A stretch of DNA of 36,958 nucleotides from Rhodothermales bacterium (GCA_022822185.1 JAJECE010000020.1:1-36958), one strand, 5' to 3'. Shown: positions 23,456 to 31,926, counted from the stretch's first letter. The notes: generated by a model not told the origin, from the sequence alone. Translations and numbers: made by a program.

Positions 23456-25149
23456 TATCGGGCAACAGATGTTTTGCGGAGTTCTCGAATTACCGTGACA
23501 TTAACCTGACCGGGATAAGTGAGTTCGTCCTGAATCCGTGAAGAAATTTTCACAGCAAGTTCTCTCGTCCTCTCGTCGGAGACCTTGGAGTATTCGACAA
23601 CGACACGGAGTTCCCGTCCCCCCTGAATCGCATATGCCATCGTAACCCCGTCAAACGACAGTGCAATTGCTTCCATGTCCTGCAAGCGCTCAATGTATTC
23701 GTCACGGCGTATGTGCCGTGCCCCCGGCCGTGCTCCACTGATGGCATCACATATCTGTACGATGGGGGCATAAAGGGATGTCATTTCGATCTCATCATGA
23801 TGCGATCCTACGGCATTACAGATCAGGTGATGCTCTTTGTAATGTTTGCAATACTCCATGCCCACGATTGCATGCGGGCGGTCATTGGATTCCTGAAGCA
23901 CCTTCCCAAGATCATGCAGCAGGCCGGCACGCCGGGCCATCTGCGGGTCAAGTCCCATTTCGGATGCCATGATGGAACAGAGATTTGCCACTTGAATACT
24001 GTGGTTAAGAAGATTCTGACCATAACTTGTCCGATACTTCATTTTTCCCACAGTAGAAGTAAGTTCTTTGTGCATTCCACGTAATTTGAGATCAAGGAGA
24101 GTGCGTTCTCCAGTTTGATAGATCTCATCCTTAAGGCTCTTCTCGGCTTTTGCTACAGTGCGCTCAATACTGCCAGGATGAATACGACCGTCCCGAATCA
24201 GCCTGGACAGGGCAATTCGTGCAATTTCACGTCGATAGAGATCAAATGAACTGAGAACAATCGCCCCCGGCGTATCGTCAACCAGAACATCTACACCAGT
24301 GGCTGCCTCAAATGCAATCACGTTCCGACCCTCCCGTCCGATAACACGTCCTTTAACATCATCAGAAGTGATGGGAACGACCGAGATGGAGTGTGACTCC
24401 GCCTCATCAGACGCAAGGCGCTGCATGGTGGTGAGGACAATCTTGCTTGCCTCCTCTTTCGCCGTGATCTGCGCCTGATCTTTCAACTCCAGCAATTCCC
24501 GTGAAATATCCTCCCGTGCCTTCTCCAGAAGTTCTTCACGCAACTGCCGACGAGCCTCGTCTTGAGTCAGATCTGCAATCACCTCCAACTTCGTGACGCG
24601 CTCATGGATGAGTTCCCTGAGCCGTGACTGCTGGGCATCCAGACTCTGCTTCTGGGCGTTCAAGCTGTCCAGATGCCGGGATGCATCCTTAGACAATTTG
24701 TCAACCTCTGTATACAGTTTTTTTGCCTGACGGTTGACCGTCTCACTTTCTTTGTGAAGCAGACCCATAGTTTGTTCCGCTTCAAATAGTAAATTTTGCT
24801 TTTTGTTTAAGCGCCGATTCCTGTTGTTGAGTTTTTTTCGCTGGCGTTCACTTTTATGCTTGAGCCTTCGTTGGTCCCGTTCTAGAGCCTCTCGCTCCTG
24901 ATTCAATGCAGCTTCTCTGGTGTCAAGTTCACTGCGTTTATGATCAAGTGTTGATTTAGCATCATGTATAACCTTTGCTTTTAGAGTATCCGACTCTTTC
25001 TCAGCCGAGGTTAAGATTGAGGACGCCTCCTGACGTGCCTTATTTAGTGTACTCCGAGCATTTGAATGAGCGATCCACCAGGCAATGCCCAGCCCCGCAC
25101 CAAATGCCGCAAAACCAGTCAACAACAGGACAACTAACATGCTGTCCAT
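23455..25149 (-). CDS. rny: Ribonuclease Y
   Basis: RNase Y is a membrane-bound endoribonuclease that starts mRNA decay. The 564-residue protein has an N-terminal membrane helix (MLVVLLLTGFAAFGAGLGIA), a long Lys/Glu/Gln-rich coiled coil (about 30-235), a KH domain with GRVIGREGRNVIAFEAATGVDVLVDD, and an HD domain with ARRAGLLHDLGK and the following NAVGSHHDEIE. Length and order match the family. It is the last core gene of the run that starts at infC. About 290 bp separate it from zapA, and that space holds the 6S-like RNA. Its stop overlaps the dipeptidase start. Confidence 0.96.
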   Translation of the reverse strand: MDSMLVVLLLTGFAAFGAGLGIAWWIAHSNARSTLNKARQEASSILTSAEKESDTLKAKVIHDAKSTLDHKRSELDTREAALNQEREALERDQRRLKHKSERQRKKLNNRNRRLNKKQNLLFEAEQTMGLLHKESETVNRQAKKLYTEVDKLSKDASRHLDSLNAQKQSLDAQQSRLRELIHERVTKLEVIADLTQDEARRQLREELLEKAREDISRELLELKDQAQITAKEEASKIVLTTMQRLASDEAESHSISVVPITSDDVKGRVIGREGRNVIAFEAATGVDVLVDDTPGAIVLSSFDLYRREIARIALSRLIRDGRIHPGSIERTVAKAEKSLKDEIYQTGERTLLDLKLRGMHKELTSTVGKMKYRTSYGQNLLNHSIQVANLCSIMASEMGLDPQMARRAGLLHDLGKVLQESNDRPHAIVGMEYCKHYKEHHLICNAVGSHHDEIEMTSLYAPIVQICDAISGARPGARHIRRDEYIERLQDMEAIALSFDGVTMAYAIQGGRELRVVVEYSKVSDERTRELAVKISSRIQDELTYPGQVNVTVIRELRKTSVAR

Positions 25150-25213
25150 ATTTTTATGGTTTTGTTATGGAAGCGGTTACCAGTGGGATTGGAGAAGGTT
25201 CCTTCGGCGGGGC

Positions 25214-25401
25214 GCAAGCGTCCGCGGCGGCGGGGGTGAACCCTTGTCTACATGATTGGGGGTTTCCCAAATCCTTCCACGGTCCTCTGCGTACATGACG
25301 ACCCAGAAATATCAGGGTTGAGGCCTGGTGTCCAGAGCTGAAGTCAACTCCCTTTGAATGAAATTGACGGTTCACTTGCCTAGACCGCCACGGGCGCCTG
25401 C
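25214..25401 (-). ncRNA. ssrS: Probable 6S RNA between zapA and rny
   Basis: The interval encodes a 188-nt RNA with a long closing stem: GCAGGCGCCCGTGGCGG (25401-25385) against CCGCCGCGGACGCTTGC (25230-25214), 17 positions with two G-U pairs and one mismatch. Inside, GTGAACC (25375-25369) pairs perfectly with GGTTCAC (25242-25236); large open single-stranded stretches follow; then CTCTG (25337-25333) with CAGAG (25289-25285) and a small apical hairpin around CCCTGATATTTCTGGG. A closing stem, a central bubble and an apical arm in ~185 nt is the 6S RNA plan, and 6S is encoded just downstream of zapA in many bacteria. 6S binds RNA polymerase holoenzyme and mimics an open promoter. Homology was not tested; another structured RNA remains possible. 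Confidence 0.6.
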
Positions 25402-25437
25402 GAACGGGGGATACCGCATGAAAGCGATATGGTTCCA

Positions 25438-25746
25438 CTACGATTCGGATAGGGTGGAGTTTTTTAAGGCCTTCATGAGTTCACGGTCAAGATTTTCGGC
25501 CTCTCTATCAATTGCGTTCAATAGAACATTTGAGGTTTCTTTGATCCCAAGCAACTCCTCGGCCAACTCCATGGCAGCGAACACGGCCGCCACCAGATCC
25601 GGCTGCTCAGGATGCTTCTCCTTAAAAGCCCGCATCCGCTGATTAACATTTTCCGCCACTCCATAGATTGTGGCAACATCGCTGCTCTGCACCAGAAGGG
25701 GATAGTCCCGTCCTAGAATTCGAACCGTAATAGATTCATGCTTCAT
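25438..25746 (-). CDS. zapA: Cell division protein ZapA
   Basis: ZapA binds FtsZ and stabilises the Z ring. The 102-residue protein has the family plan: an N-terminal beta portion (SITVRILGRDYPLLVQSSDV), the short helix VAENVNQRMRAFKEKHP with conserved V..VN..M, and a long coiled-coil helix VAAVFAAMELAEELLGIKET onwards to the end. The start lies directly next to the preceding coiled-coil gene with no gap, suggesting a division-related pair. The neighbourhood pheS-pheT-(ZapB-like)-zapA-6S-rny fits the order seen in other Bacteroidota. Confidence 0.88.
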   Translation of the reverse strand: MKHESITVRILGRDYPLLVQSSDVATIYGVAENVNQRMRAFKEKHPEQPDLVAAVFAAMELAEELLGIKETSNVLLNAIDREAENLDRELMKALKNSTLSES

Positions 25747-26082
25747 CTAATCCGTCTCGTCTTCATCTGTATTCAGGTAATGGTCAATCGTCTTGATGAA
25801 AGAGTTTACCCTTTTGAGAAGTTGCTCTCGGCTCTCTTCAAAGGTAAGGTTTGCTTTTCCAGAGGAACGACGTGGACCAGATTTAAGTTCAGCAACCTGT
25901 TTTGCAAGTTTCTGATTCTCTTCCCGGAGACGGCCCAGCTCCAGTACGACCGCCTGAACACGATCCCGCAACTGCCTCAAGGAGGCAGATCCCCGTAAAA
26001 CAATGGACGAGGGGCTATCAAACTCGTGCTCAAGTTGGCGCGAGCCGGGTTTTGGTGCCGGATCTCTTTGCTGGGCAGACAT
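25747..26082 (-). CDS. Small coiled-coil protein paired with ZapA (ZapB-like)
   Basis: This 111-residue soluble protein has a Pro/Ser-rich disordered N-terminus and a coiled coil at about 35-70 (LRQLRDRVQAVVLELGRLRE then ENQKLAKQVAELKSG), followed by a second helix NLTFEESREQLLKRVNSFIK and an acidic tail ending DEDETD. Its stop abuts the zapA start, so it is very likely co-translated. Short coiled-coil proteins beside ZapA are often ZapB-type Z-ring partners, but sequence similarity to ZapB is only in the coiled-coil pattern. No membrane segment or signal is present. The division role is an inference from context. Confidence 0.65.
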   Translation of the reverse strand: MSAQQRDPAPKPGSRQLEHEFDSPSSIVLRGSASLRQLRDRVQAVVLELGRLREENQKLAKQVAELKSGPRRSSGKANLTFEESREQLLKRVNSFIKTIDHYLNTDEDETD

Positions 26083-26155
26083 GATAGAATTCTCTTGAAC
26101 AGGCTTTAACGACTTAAGGTAAGGTAATGGTTCAATATACGATTATAACTGTGGA

Positions 26156-28606
26156 TTAACTGCGCAATGTCGCGCCAAACTGTTCAGAAAAAGCATTAAC
26201 AATTGCATTTATGATACGATCAATTTCCTCATCACGCAGTGTCCGATTTCCTCCGAATCGCAGTGCGAAAGCAATACTTTTCTTGTCCGTGGGGATTTGA
26301 TTTCCCGTGTATACGTCAAACACATCCACATTTCTGAGAAGCGGCTGCCCCACTTTGCGCAATGTGGAGATCATAGGGCCCACGGCTTGAGACTTGTCCA
26401 CGGATACGGACAGATCTCGCTCCATCTCGGGAAAGGGAGAAATGCGGGTATAGGTTTGGGATGGATTTTTTTCATGCAGAAGAAGGAGCCGCGTCCAGTT
26501 GAACTCGGCAAAGAAGACGGGATCGGGGAGGTCGAAGAATTCCTGGATCGCTCCAGACAGTTTTGCAAGTACACCGATGTGTGTGCGGCCCGAGTAGAAG
26601 GTGATGTGATAATCGGTGAGCTCGGTCGCTGTATAGCTGGGTTGCATGCGCAGGGCGTTGAACTGCAATGCATCCAATAATTGGCATACTTCCCCCTTCA
26701 GATCAAAAAAATCTGCGACTTGATGATCCTGATCCCAATTCGTGGGGCGGATTGCACCCGAGATCCCTACCAGCAATACGTCATATTCTGAAAAATTCTC
26801 AATGAATGCGGCTGCACGTTTGCTGTGATGAAAGACATGGCCAAATTCATAAAATCGCAAGACACGCTGCGAATGGTTTGCATTGCGCTGCATGGCCATC
26901 AGCATGCCCGGCAGGAGCGAGGGGCGCAGGGTGGCCATAGATCGGGAAACTGCGTTCAGGGTACGAGCCGGAGGATCATCCGAATCAAGTACGGCCTGAC
27001 TGAACTGCCTGGCGACCTCATCCGGTAACAGGCTGTTCGTGTAGATCTCCCGGAATCCGTGGCCGGTCAGGTGGATATGTGCGTGTTCGCGTAACAGGTC
27101 AGCCGGTCGAGGTCGCGGGGCGGATAACTGCAGGGAGGTGTGCTCTGGCAGGTCAATATTTTCCAGGCCATGGATTCGCGCAACTTCCTCAATCAGGTCA
27201 ATCTCTAGATTCACATCCGGGCGGTAAGTGGGGATGATGCAGGAAACAAGGCCCTCTGCCGTCTCCCGGGGGGCAAACCCGAGGGATTCAAGAATCTGAA
27301 GGATTCGTCGGTGCTCAATTTCAATGCCGAGAATCGTACGAATGCGTGAGATGCGCAGATCAACGGTAGCCAATGGCTTCGGTGTCGGGTACATATCAAC
27401 CATCCCCGGGACGATCTTGCCTCCGGCCAATTCTGCAATCAGCATGGCGGTGCGCATGGCCGCCCATGGCTGCCGCTGGGGATCTACGCCACGTTCAAAC
27501 CGATAAGATGCATCGGTTGAAATCCCCAGTACTTTTGAGGAGCGTCGTATGCGGGTCGGATCAAACCAGGCACTTTCAATCAGTATATTCGTGGTTGTGT
27601 TCCCCACTTCAGAGTTTTGGCCTCCCATGATCCCTCCAATGGCCACCGGCTCTTTTCCATCACAAATCAAGATCATCCCTTCCTCCAAAATATGCTGCTT
27701 GCGATCAAGTGTGACAAAGGTTTCGCCCTCCGCAGATTCCCGGACGATGATCTTTTTTTGTGCAATACGGTCGTAGTCAAACGCATGGAGCGGCTGCCCG
27801 CACTCGTACATTACAAAATTCGTCACATCCACGATGTTGTTAATGGATCGTAGTCCCACGGCTTCCAGACGCTGCTTCAGCCATACCGGCGAAGGCCCAA
27901 CCGTGACATCCCGAACAATTATGGCGGTATATCGGGAACATACGTCGGGGCACTGGATGGAGATATCAATGTGGTTCGAGGCTTCAGATCCGGAAGGAGG
28001 AATTGGAACATCAGGGAAAGTCACCTGCACATTTTGCAATGCAGAAAGGTCCCGGGCAACTCCAAAATGGCACACCGCATCAGGACGGTTTGGCGTGATC
28101 GCCAGATCAAGCGTCGTATCCGCGGCAAGGCCCTGTTCCCGGAGCAGATATTCTTTCAGGGGCTCTCCAATGGTCGATGAGCCGGCGAGGACCATAATGC
28201 CATGATGATCCTCCGAGATCCCCAGTTCGTCCTCAGCACAAATCATTCCCATAGACACCTGGCCACGGATTTTCGTTTTCTTGATCCTGATCGTTTTTTC
28301 GTTGATCGTCAGCCTGGATCCTACGGTCGCAACGGGAACCCGTTGATCTGGAGCAACATTCGGGGCACCGCAGACAATCTGCACCGGTGTACCATCACCA
28401 AGATCAACATTGCACAACTGCAGGCGATCTGCATCAGGATGGGGATGGACGGATCGTACCTGTCCAACGAGTACTCCGTCCAGAGAGAGGTCATGTTGCT
28501 CAATGTGCTCAACCTCAAGCCCGGATAGGGTCAGCGCGTCTGTAAGTTCTGCAATAGACAATCCGTGACTCACATATTCTGACAGCCAGTTATAGGAGAT
28601 CTTCAT
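26156..28606 (-). CDS. pheT: Phenylalanyl-tRNA synthetase beta subunit
   Basis: PheT is the large subunit of the alpha2beta2 enzyme that charges tRNA-Phe; it handles tRNA binding and editing. The 816-residue chain starts MKISYNWLSEYVSHGLSIAE. It has the EMAP/OB tRNA-binding domain (VLVGQVRSVHPHPDADRLQL, VQIVCGAPNV; about 45-150), the B3/B4 editing region (SRYTAIIVRDVTVGPSPVWL, NFVMYECGQPLHAFD), the B5 domain (RTILGIEIEHRRILQILESL), a catalytic-like domain, and the C-terminal FDX-ACB anticodon-binding domain (SPFPEMERDLSVSVDK to the end). It follows pheS by 11 bp and is complete. Confidence 0.97.
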   Translation of the reverse strand: MKISYNWLSEYVSHGLSIAELTDALTLSGLEVEHIEQHDLSLDGVLVGQVRSVHPHPDADRLQLCNVDLGDGTPVQIVCGAPNVAPDQRVPVATVGSRLTINEKTIRIKKTKIRGQVSMGMICAEDELGISEDHHGIMVLAGSSTIGEPLKEYLLREQGLAADTTLDLAITPNRPDAVCHFGVARDLSALQNVQVTFPDVPIPPSGSEASNHIDISIQCPDVCSRYTAIIVRDVTVGPSPVWLKQRLEAVGLRSINNIVDVTNFVMYECGQPLHAFDYDRIAQKKIIVRESAEGETFVTLDRKQHILEEGMILICDGKEPVAIGGIMGGQNSEVGNTTTNILIESAWFDPTRIRRSSKVLGISTDASYRFERGVDPQRQPWAAMRTAMLIAELAGGKIVPGMVDMYPTPKPLATVDLRISRIRTILGIEIEHRRILQILESLGFAPRETAEGLVSCIIPTYRPDVNLEIDLIEEVARIHGLENIDLPEHTSLQLSAPRPRPADLLREHAHIHLTGHGFREIYTNSLLPDEVARQFSQAVLDSDDPPARTLNAVSRSMATLRPSLLPGMLMAMQRNANHSQRVLRFYEFGHVFHHSKRAAAFIENFSEYDVLLVGISGAIRPTNWDQDHQVADFFDLKGEVCQLLDALQFNALRMQPSYTATELTDYHITFYSGRTHIGVLAKLSGAIQEFFDLPDPVFFAEFNWTRLLLLHEKNPSQTYTRISPFPEMERDLSVSVDKSQAVGPMISTLRKVGQPLLRNVDVFDVYTGNQIPTDKKSIAFALRFGGNRTLRDEEIDRIINAIVNAFSEQFGATLRS

Positions 28607-28617
28607 TCTGAGATATC

Positions 28618-29649
28618 TTAAAACTGCGCTAGAAAGCGCACATCATTTTCGTAAAAGAGACGGATGTCCTTGATATCATAACGGAGCATCGCAGGACGTT
28701 CGACCCCCATACCGAAGGCATATCCGGTATACCGTTCGGGGTCAAGGCCTACCGCTTCCAGAACATTGGGATGGACCATTCCACTCCCCAGAATCTCCAT
28801 CCAGCGTCCTCCATCCGGATGGTCAGGAAGGTTCCACCAGATATCCAGCTCTGCACTTGGTTCTGTGAACGGGAAAAAGCTGGAACGGTAGCGCAATTTC
28901 ACATCCTCCCCAAAGAATGCGCGGGCAAACCGGTAAAGCGTGTTCTTCAGATCTGCCATCGTGATCCCCTCGTCCACGACCAGCCCTTCGACCTGATGAA
29001 AAAGGCAGTAGGATTTGTAGGTAATGGTCTCATTACGATAAACCCGGCCAGGTGCAATCAGCCGGAATGGAGGCTCCTCGGCCATCATGGTGCGGATCTG
29101 TACCGGTGAGGTATGAGTTCGCATCATGATTCGGGGCTGATCAGGACTTTTTTCATCAATAAAGAGTGTGTCCTGCATATCTCTTGCCGGATGATCTTCG
29201 GGAAAATTGAGCGCGGTAAAATTGTGCCAGTCGTCTTCCATTTCCGGGCCCTCTGCAATCGTAAAGCCCATACGATGGAAGATGTCTGTGATTCTGGACA
29301 GGGCCAATGTAATGGGATGTCTGGATCCCGTCCACTGGTTCTTTCGCCCGGGGAGCGTAAGGTCGATCTCAGACAGATTGACGGGATCAGAGACGGATTT
29401 TTGATGGGCGGAGTCCAGGGTTGCCTGTGCTTTTTTCCGCAGTGCATTCAAAACCTGTCCTGCAGTGCGGCGATCCTCTTTGGGTAAATGCGGGATTTGT
29501 TTGAAGAGCTGGGTAATCAATCCACGCTTTTGCCCGATGAAACGGATTCGGAAGGCCTCAATATTTGAGGGGGTATCAAGTTGGGCACGGAGGATCTCTG
29601 TGCTGAGTTCCTCGGTGGTTGCAATAAGGCGTTCTAAGCTTGTACCCAT
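28618..29649 (-). CDS. pheS: Phenylalanyl-tRNA synthetase alpha subunit
   Basis: PheS carries the class II active site of the PheS2PheT2 enzyme. The 343-residue protein has an N-terminal coiled coil (about 1-90) and the catalytic domain: FTIAEGPEMEDDWHNFTALN, RTHTSPVQIR, PGRVYRNETITYKSYCLFHQ, PFTEPSAELDIWW, GSGMVHPNVL and the terminal YAFGMGVERPAMLRYDIKDI, then RLFYENDVRFLAQF. The conserved phenylalanine-binding FTEPSAE region and the motif 3 GMGVER are intact. Its ATG follows an 18-residue upstream reading frame by one base and an intrinsic terminator-like hairpin by 13 bases, so expression is probably controlled in the leader. Confidence 0.97.
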   Translation of the reverse strand: MGTSLERLIATTEELSTEILRAQLDTPSNIEAFRIRFIGQKRGLITQLFKQIPHLPKEDRRTAGQVLNALRKKAQATLDSAHQKSVSDPVNLSEIDLTLPGRKNQWTGSRHPITLALSRITDIFHRMGFTIAEGPEMEDDWHNFTALNFPEDHPARDMQDTLFIDEKSPDQPRIMMRTHTSPVQIRTMMAEEPPFRLIAPGRVYRNETITYKSYCLFHQVEGLVVDEGITMADLKNTLYRFARAFFGEDVKLRYRSSFFPFTEPSAELDIWWNLPDHPDGGRWMEILGSGMVHPNVLEAVGLDPERYTGYAFGMGVERPAMLRYDIKDIRLFYENDVRFLAQF

Positions 29650-29650
29650 T

Positions 29651-29707
29651 TTACCGCAAATAAAAAACCCGCCAGACCTGCATTCGCAGGGGCGGGAATG
29701 TGCTCAT
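29651..29707 (-). CDS. Candidate 18-residue leader peptide before pheS
   Basis: ATG at 29707 opens MSTFPPLRMQVWRVFYLR and stops with TAA one base before the pheS ATG. It contains Phe codons at positions 4 and 15 and runs straight through the terminator hairpin, whose T-tract encodes its last residues. The E. coli pheST operon is attenuated through a Phe-containing leader peptide; this one has few Phe codons and a weak ribosome-binding site (GAG). Its reality is uncertain. Confidence 0.35.
   Translation of the reverse strand: MSTFPPLRMQVWRVFYLR
29662..29696 (-). terminator. Intrinsic terminator/attenuator between rplT and pheS
   Basis: On the minus strand CCCGCC (29696-29691) pairs with GGCGGG (29673-29668), the inner CCTGC/GCAGG extends the stem, and TTTTTT (29667-29662) follows immediately. 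This is one of the strongest hairpin/T-run signals in the window. A further hairpin, TCGGCACCT (29744-29736) with AGGGGCCGA (29726-29718), lies upstream. It could separate infC-rpmI-rplT from pheST or act as a regulated attenuator. Confidence 0.75.
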
Positions 29708-29758
29708 CTCTATACACTCGGCCCCTAGCCATATAAGGTGCCGAAAAAGAAAAATGCG

Positions 29759-30127
29759 CTAGGCAGGTAGTCCATGATCGGTCTGATGGGCTTCCTGAAC
29801 CACGCGTGCAAAAATTGCAGGTTCGTTCATCGCCAGATCTGCAAGCACCTTTCGATTCAAGGCAATCTTCTGTTCACGAAGTGCACCCGACAGGCGTGAA
29901 TAGGTGGTACCGTTCAGGCGTGCAGCTGCGTTAATGCGGGCAATCCAGAGTCGCCGAAACTGCTGCTTACGTTTACGGCGATCCCGGTAGGAATACTCCA
30001 GTCCCTTATCAACCGCATGTTTGGCTACGGTATATACTTTGCTGCGACTCCCCCAGTACCCCTTGGCCATGCCAAGGACCTTCCTTCTTCGCTGGCGGGA
30101 AGCGACTCTGTTGCGTGCGCGTGGCAT
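29759..30127 (-). CDS. rplT: 50S ribosomal protein L20
   Basis: L20 binds 23S rRNA early in large-subunit assembly. The 122-residue protein shows the family's very basic N-terminus, MPRARNRVASRQRRRKVLGM, then AKGYWGSRSKVYTVAKHAVD, YSYRDRRKRKQQFRRLWIAR, INAAARLNGTTYSRLSGAL and NRKVLADLA. It follows rpmI by 20 bp, in the standard infC-rpmI-rplT order. In several bacteria L20 also represses this operon by binding an mRNA site; no such site could be confirmed here. The terminator region before pheS lies downstream. Confidence 0.98.
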   Translation of the reverse strand: MPRARNRVASRQRRRKVLGMAKGYWGSRSKVYTVAKHAVDKGLEYSYRDRRKRKQQFRRLWIARINAAARLNGTTYSRLSGALREQKIALNRKVLADLAMNEPAIFARVVQEAHQTDHGLPA

Positions 30128-30147
30128 AATAATTCAAGATTTTTTGA

Positions 30148-30348
30148 TCACGATGAGGATCCTAACAGACGATTGATACGCGGCTCATCACGCTTATCAA
30201 TCAGTGTCTTTTTCCCCAACTCCCGTTTACGTTTACGGCTCTTTTTCGTCAGGATGTGACTCTTGAACGCATGTGCGCGTTTCAGCCGCCCAGAAGCTGT
30301 GCGAGAAAATCGTTTCTTTGCTCCACTGTTAGTTTTTGTCTTCGGCAT
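30148..30348 (-). CDS. rpmI: 50S ribosomal protein L35
   Basis: The 66-residue, strongly basic protein matches L35: [20 protein letters not shown], then [20 protein letters not shown] and the closing EPRINRLLG region. It is a late-assembly protein of the large subunit. The gene starts 57 bp after infC and is followed by rplT with a 20-bp gap, the usual cluster order. Length and start are standard. Confidence 0.97.
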   Translation of the reverse strand: MPKTKTNSGAKKRFSRTASGRLKRAHAFKSHILTKKSRKRKRELGKKTLIDKRDEPRINRLLGSSS

Positions 30349-30405
30349 TGCCCCGAAAATAATTCAGAATTCGCGTAAACTGCGGAAATTTCATAAGGTT
30401 CCCAA

Positions 30406-30930
30406 CTACTTTGGTTTTAATGGAGTGAGGATCGCCGTCATGCGTCGGCCCTCCATTCTTGGCTCCTGATCCAGTTTGGAAACCTCCTTCAACGCATCCA
30501 CAAGGCGCGCAAGAATCAGCATTCCCTGATCCTTATAGATAATGTCTCGGCCCCGGAACTGCACATAGGCACGCACCTTGTGGCCGTTCATGAGGAATTC
30601 CCGGGCATGCTTCGCCTTGAACTCGAAGTCATGCGTATCGGTGCGAGGGCGAAACCGGATTTCTTTTAGTTGGGTCTGATGTTGCTTTTTGCGGGCATCC
30701 CGTTCCTTTTTGCTTTTCTCATAAAGGAATTTCCCATAATCCATAATCTTACAGACAGGGGGATCCGCGTTTGGTGCGATTTCAACGAGATCCAAGGCCT
30801 GCCTCTGGGCCATTCCCATGGCTTTTTCAATCGGGTACACACCGTGGCTCCCCTGTGGATCAACAACTCGTACTACATGTGCATCAATGGCATCATTGAT
30901 GCGTGTTTGTATATTTTTTGTGATGACAAT
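30406..30930 (-). CDS. infC: Translation initiation factor IF-3, probable AUU start codon
   Basis: IF-3 binds the 30S subunit and checks the start codon and initiator tRNA. The frame carries RINDAIDAHVVRVVDPQGSH with GVYPIEKAMGMAQRQALDLV, EIAPNADPPVCKIMDYGKFL and C-terminal KVRAYVQFRGRD, a complete IF-3. The homologous N-terminus needs residues upstream of the first standard codon (GTG at 30840), but the frame meets a TAA at 30939-30937 with no ATG, GTG or TTG between. The only family-like starts are non-standard: ATT at 30930 gives a 174-residue protein beginning (M)VITKNIQTRIND. E. coli infC also starts at AUU, which lets IF-3 repress its own synthesis. ATC at 30924 or ATA at 30912 are alternatives. 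The gene follows tRNA-Val by 53 bp; no strong Shine-Dalgarno site is seen. Confidence 0.88.
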   Translation of the reverse strand: MVITKNIQTRINDAIDAHVVRVVDPQGSHGVYPIEKAMGMAQRQALDLVEIAPNADPPVCKIMDYGKFLYEKSKKERDARKKQHQTQLKEIRFRPRTDTHDFEFKAKHAREFLMNGHKVRAYVQFRGRDIIYKDQGMLILARLVDALKEVSKLDQEPRMEGRRMTAILTPLKPK

Positions 30931-30983
30931 AAGCGATTAATTTTCAAAAACAAAGAAAATCAGAACATATAGATCTGATCCGT

Positions 30984-31056
30984 GGGTCCTAATGGATTCG
31001 AACCATCGACCTCTACGATGTCAACGTAGCGCTCTAACCAACTGAGCTAAGGACCC
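30984..31056 (-). tRNA. tRNA-Val (anticodon GAC)
   Basis: The 73-nt minus-strand sequence folds as a full cloverleaf: acceptor GGGTCCT/AGGACCC with all seven pairs, D stem GCTC/GAGC, anticodon stem CTACG/CGTAG with loop TTGACAT (anticodon GAC), a 5-nt variable region AGGTC, and T arm GATGG-TTCGAAT-CCATT. GAC reads GUC/GUU valine codons. CCA is not encoded; the next bases are ACG. It lies directly upstream of infC. Confidence 0.97.
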
Positions 31057-31142
31057 TCCGCAGATTCTCTAAGGTACGGTTTTTTAAGAATTTGCCCACA
31101 CTGGAAGCATTCCAGTTCACTTCCAGCACTAGTACACATGAA

Positions 31143-31793
31143 CTACATCGTAAACGCAACCTGAACGACAGGGCCGGGGATGACGGCGATGTGCAGGCGG
31201 CTTTCGCGCTTTCGCCGAGCCGTAATCAGGGCAGATACCGCAGCCACCACACGGTTGGCAACCAGTGCGGCAATGAGCCCGCTTCTCTGTTGTGCCCAGT
31301 TCTCGGAACTTCGCCGGAGATCCCGATACCGCTGGAGATCCTGGATATTTTGCCATGTCCACTGGAACGCCGGGTCATCTACATAAGAAATCAGATCCAC
31401 GCGTCGGTTTCGCAATTGGACCTCACGATAGTCATTCGAAGAAAGATGATTCCCAATGGTGATATAAAACCGGCGATCTTTGCCTGCATTTGAGACTCCG
31501 GCATAGGATGCTGCCCAGGTCTGGTAACTTTGAACGAGGTGCCGGCGCTGCCATTCACTGGTCACCAGGCCTGCAACGAGGATTGCGTCTGTAATGGTAT
31601 AGAACGCAGCGCTCCGATTCCATTTCCCCCCGTTGGTATATTTATGGCCTAGGCCTGGCAGGAGAATACTGTAGGCCGCCGCTTTTGCGGGTTTTACGGG
31701 AGACTGCGCTGCAGCTTCGGTATCCGCCAGAAATCCAAGCACAACCAGAATCAGAAAACCAATGGGCTTTCGAACCCATGGCAGATGATGCAC
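31143..31793 (-). CDS. DUF5683-like exported/membrane protein
   Basis: The protein has the DUF5683 hallmark KAAAYSILLPGLGHKYTNGG followed by KWNRSAAFYTITDAILVAGL, a Bacteroidota family with unknown function. From the GTG at 31793 it has 216 residues and begins with a good signal peptide, HHLPWVRKPIGFLILVVLGF ending near EAAAQS. The frame extends to a TTG at 31910, which would bury the signal 50 residues inside, so I prefer the GTG. The C-terminal half is Arg-rich with a hydrophobic segment near SGLIAALVANRVVAAVSALI. It follows the TonB-dependent receptor gene on the same strand, so the two are probably co-expressed and may act together in the envelope. An inverted repeat (ACTGGAA/TTCCAGT, 31099-31115) lies after its stop. 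Confidence 0.72.
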   Translation of the reverse strand: MHHLPWVRKPIGFLILVVLGFLADTEAAAQSPVKPAKAAAYSILLPGLGHKYTNGGKWNRSAAFYTITDAILVAGLVTSEWQRRHLVQSYQTWAASYAGVSNAGKDRRFYITIGNHLSSNDYREVQLRNRRVDLISYVDDPAFQWTWQNIQDLQRYRDLRRSSENWAQQRSGLIAALVANRVVAAVSALITARRKRESRLHIAVIPGPVVQVAFTM

Positions 31794-31926
31794 ATACGCA
31801 ATGGCGGAGATACAAAGGGGGGGCGGGCGTTGGATGAGAATACTTCTACGAATCAATGGAACGGTGTGGTACGATGAGCAATGCATTGGGTTGCCATTGC
31901 GGTCACGCAAGCCGGGAGAAAGCGCA

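Noticed and set aside
31099..31115. ACTGGAA-GCA-TTCCAGT hairpin after the DUF5683-like gene as an intrinsic terminator
   Set aside because: The stem is perfect, but no T-run follows directly on the minus strand, so termination is not supported.
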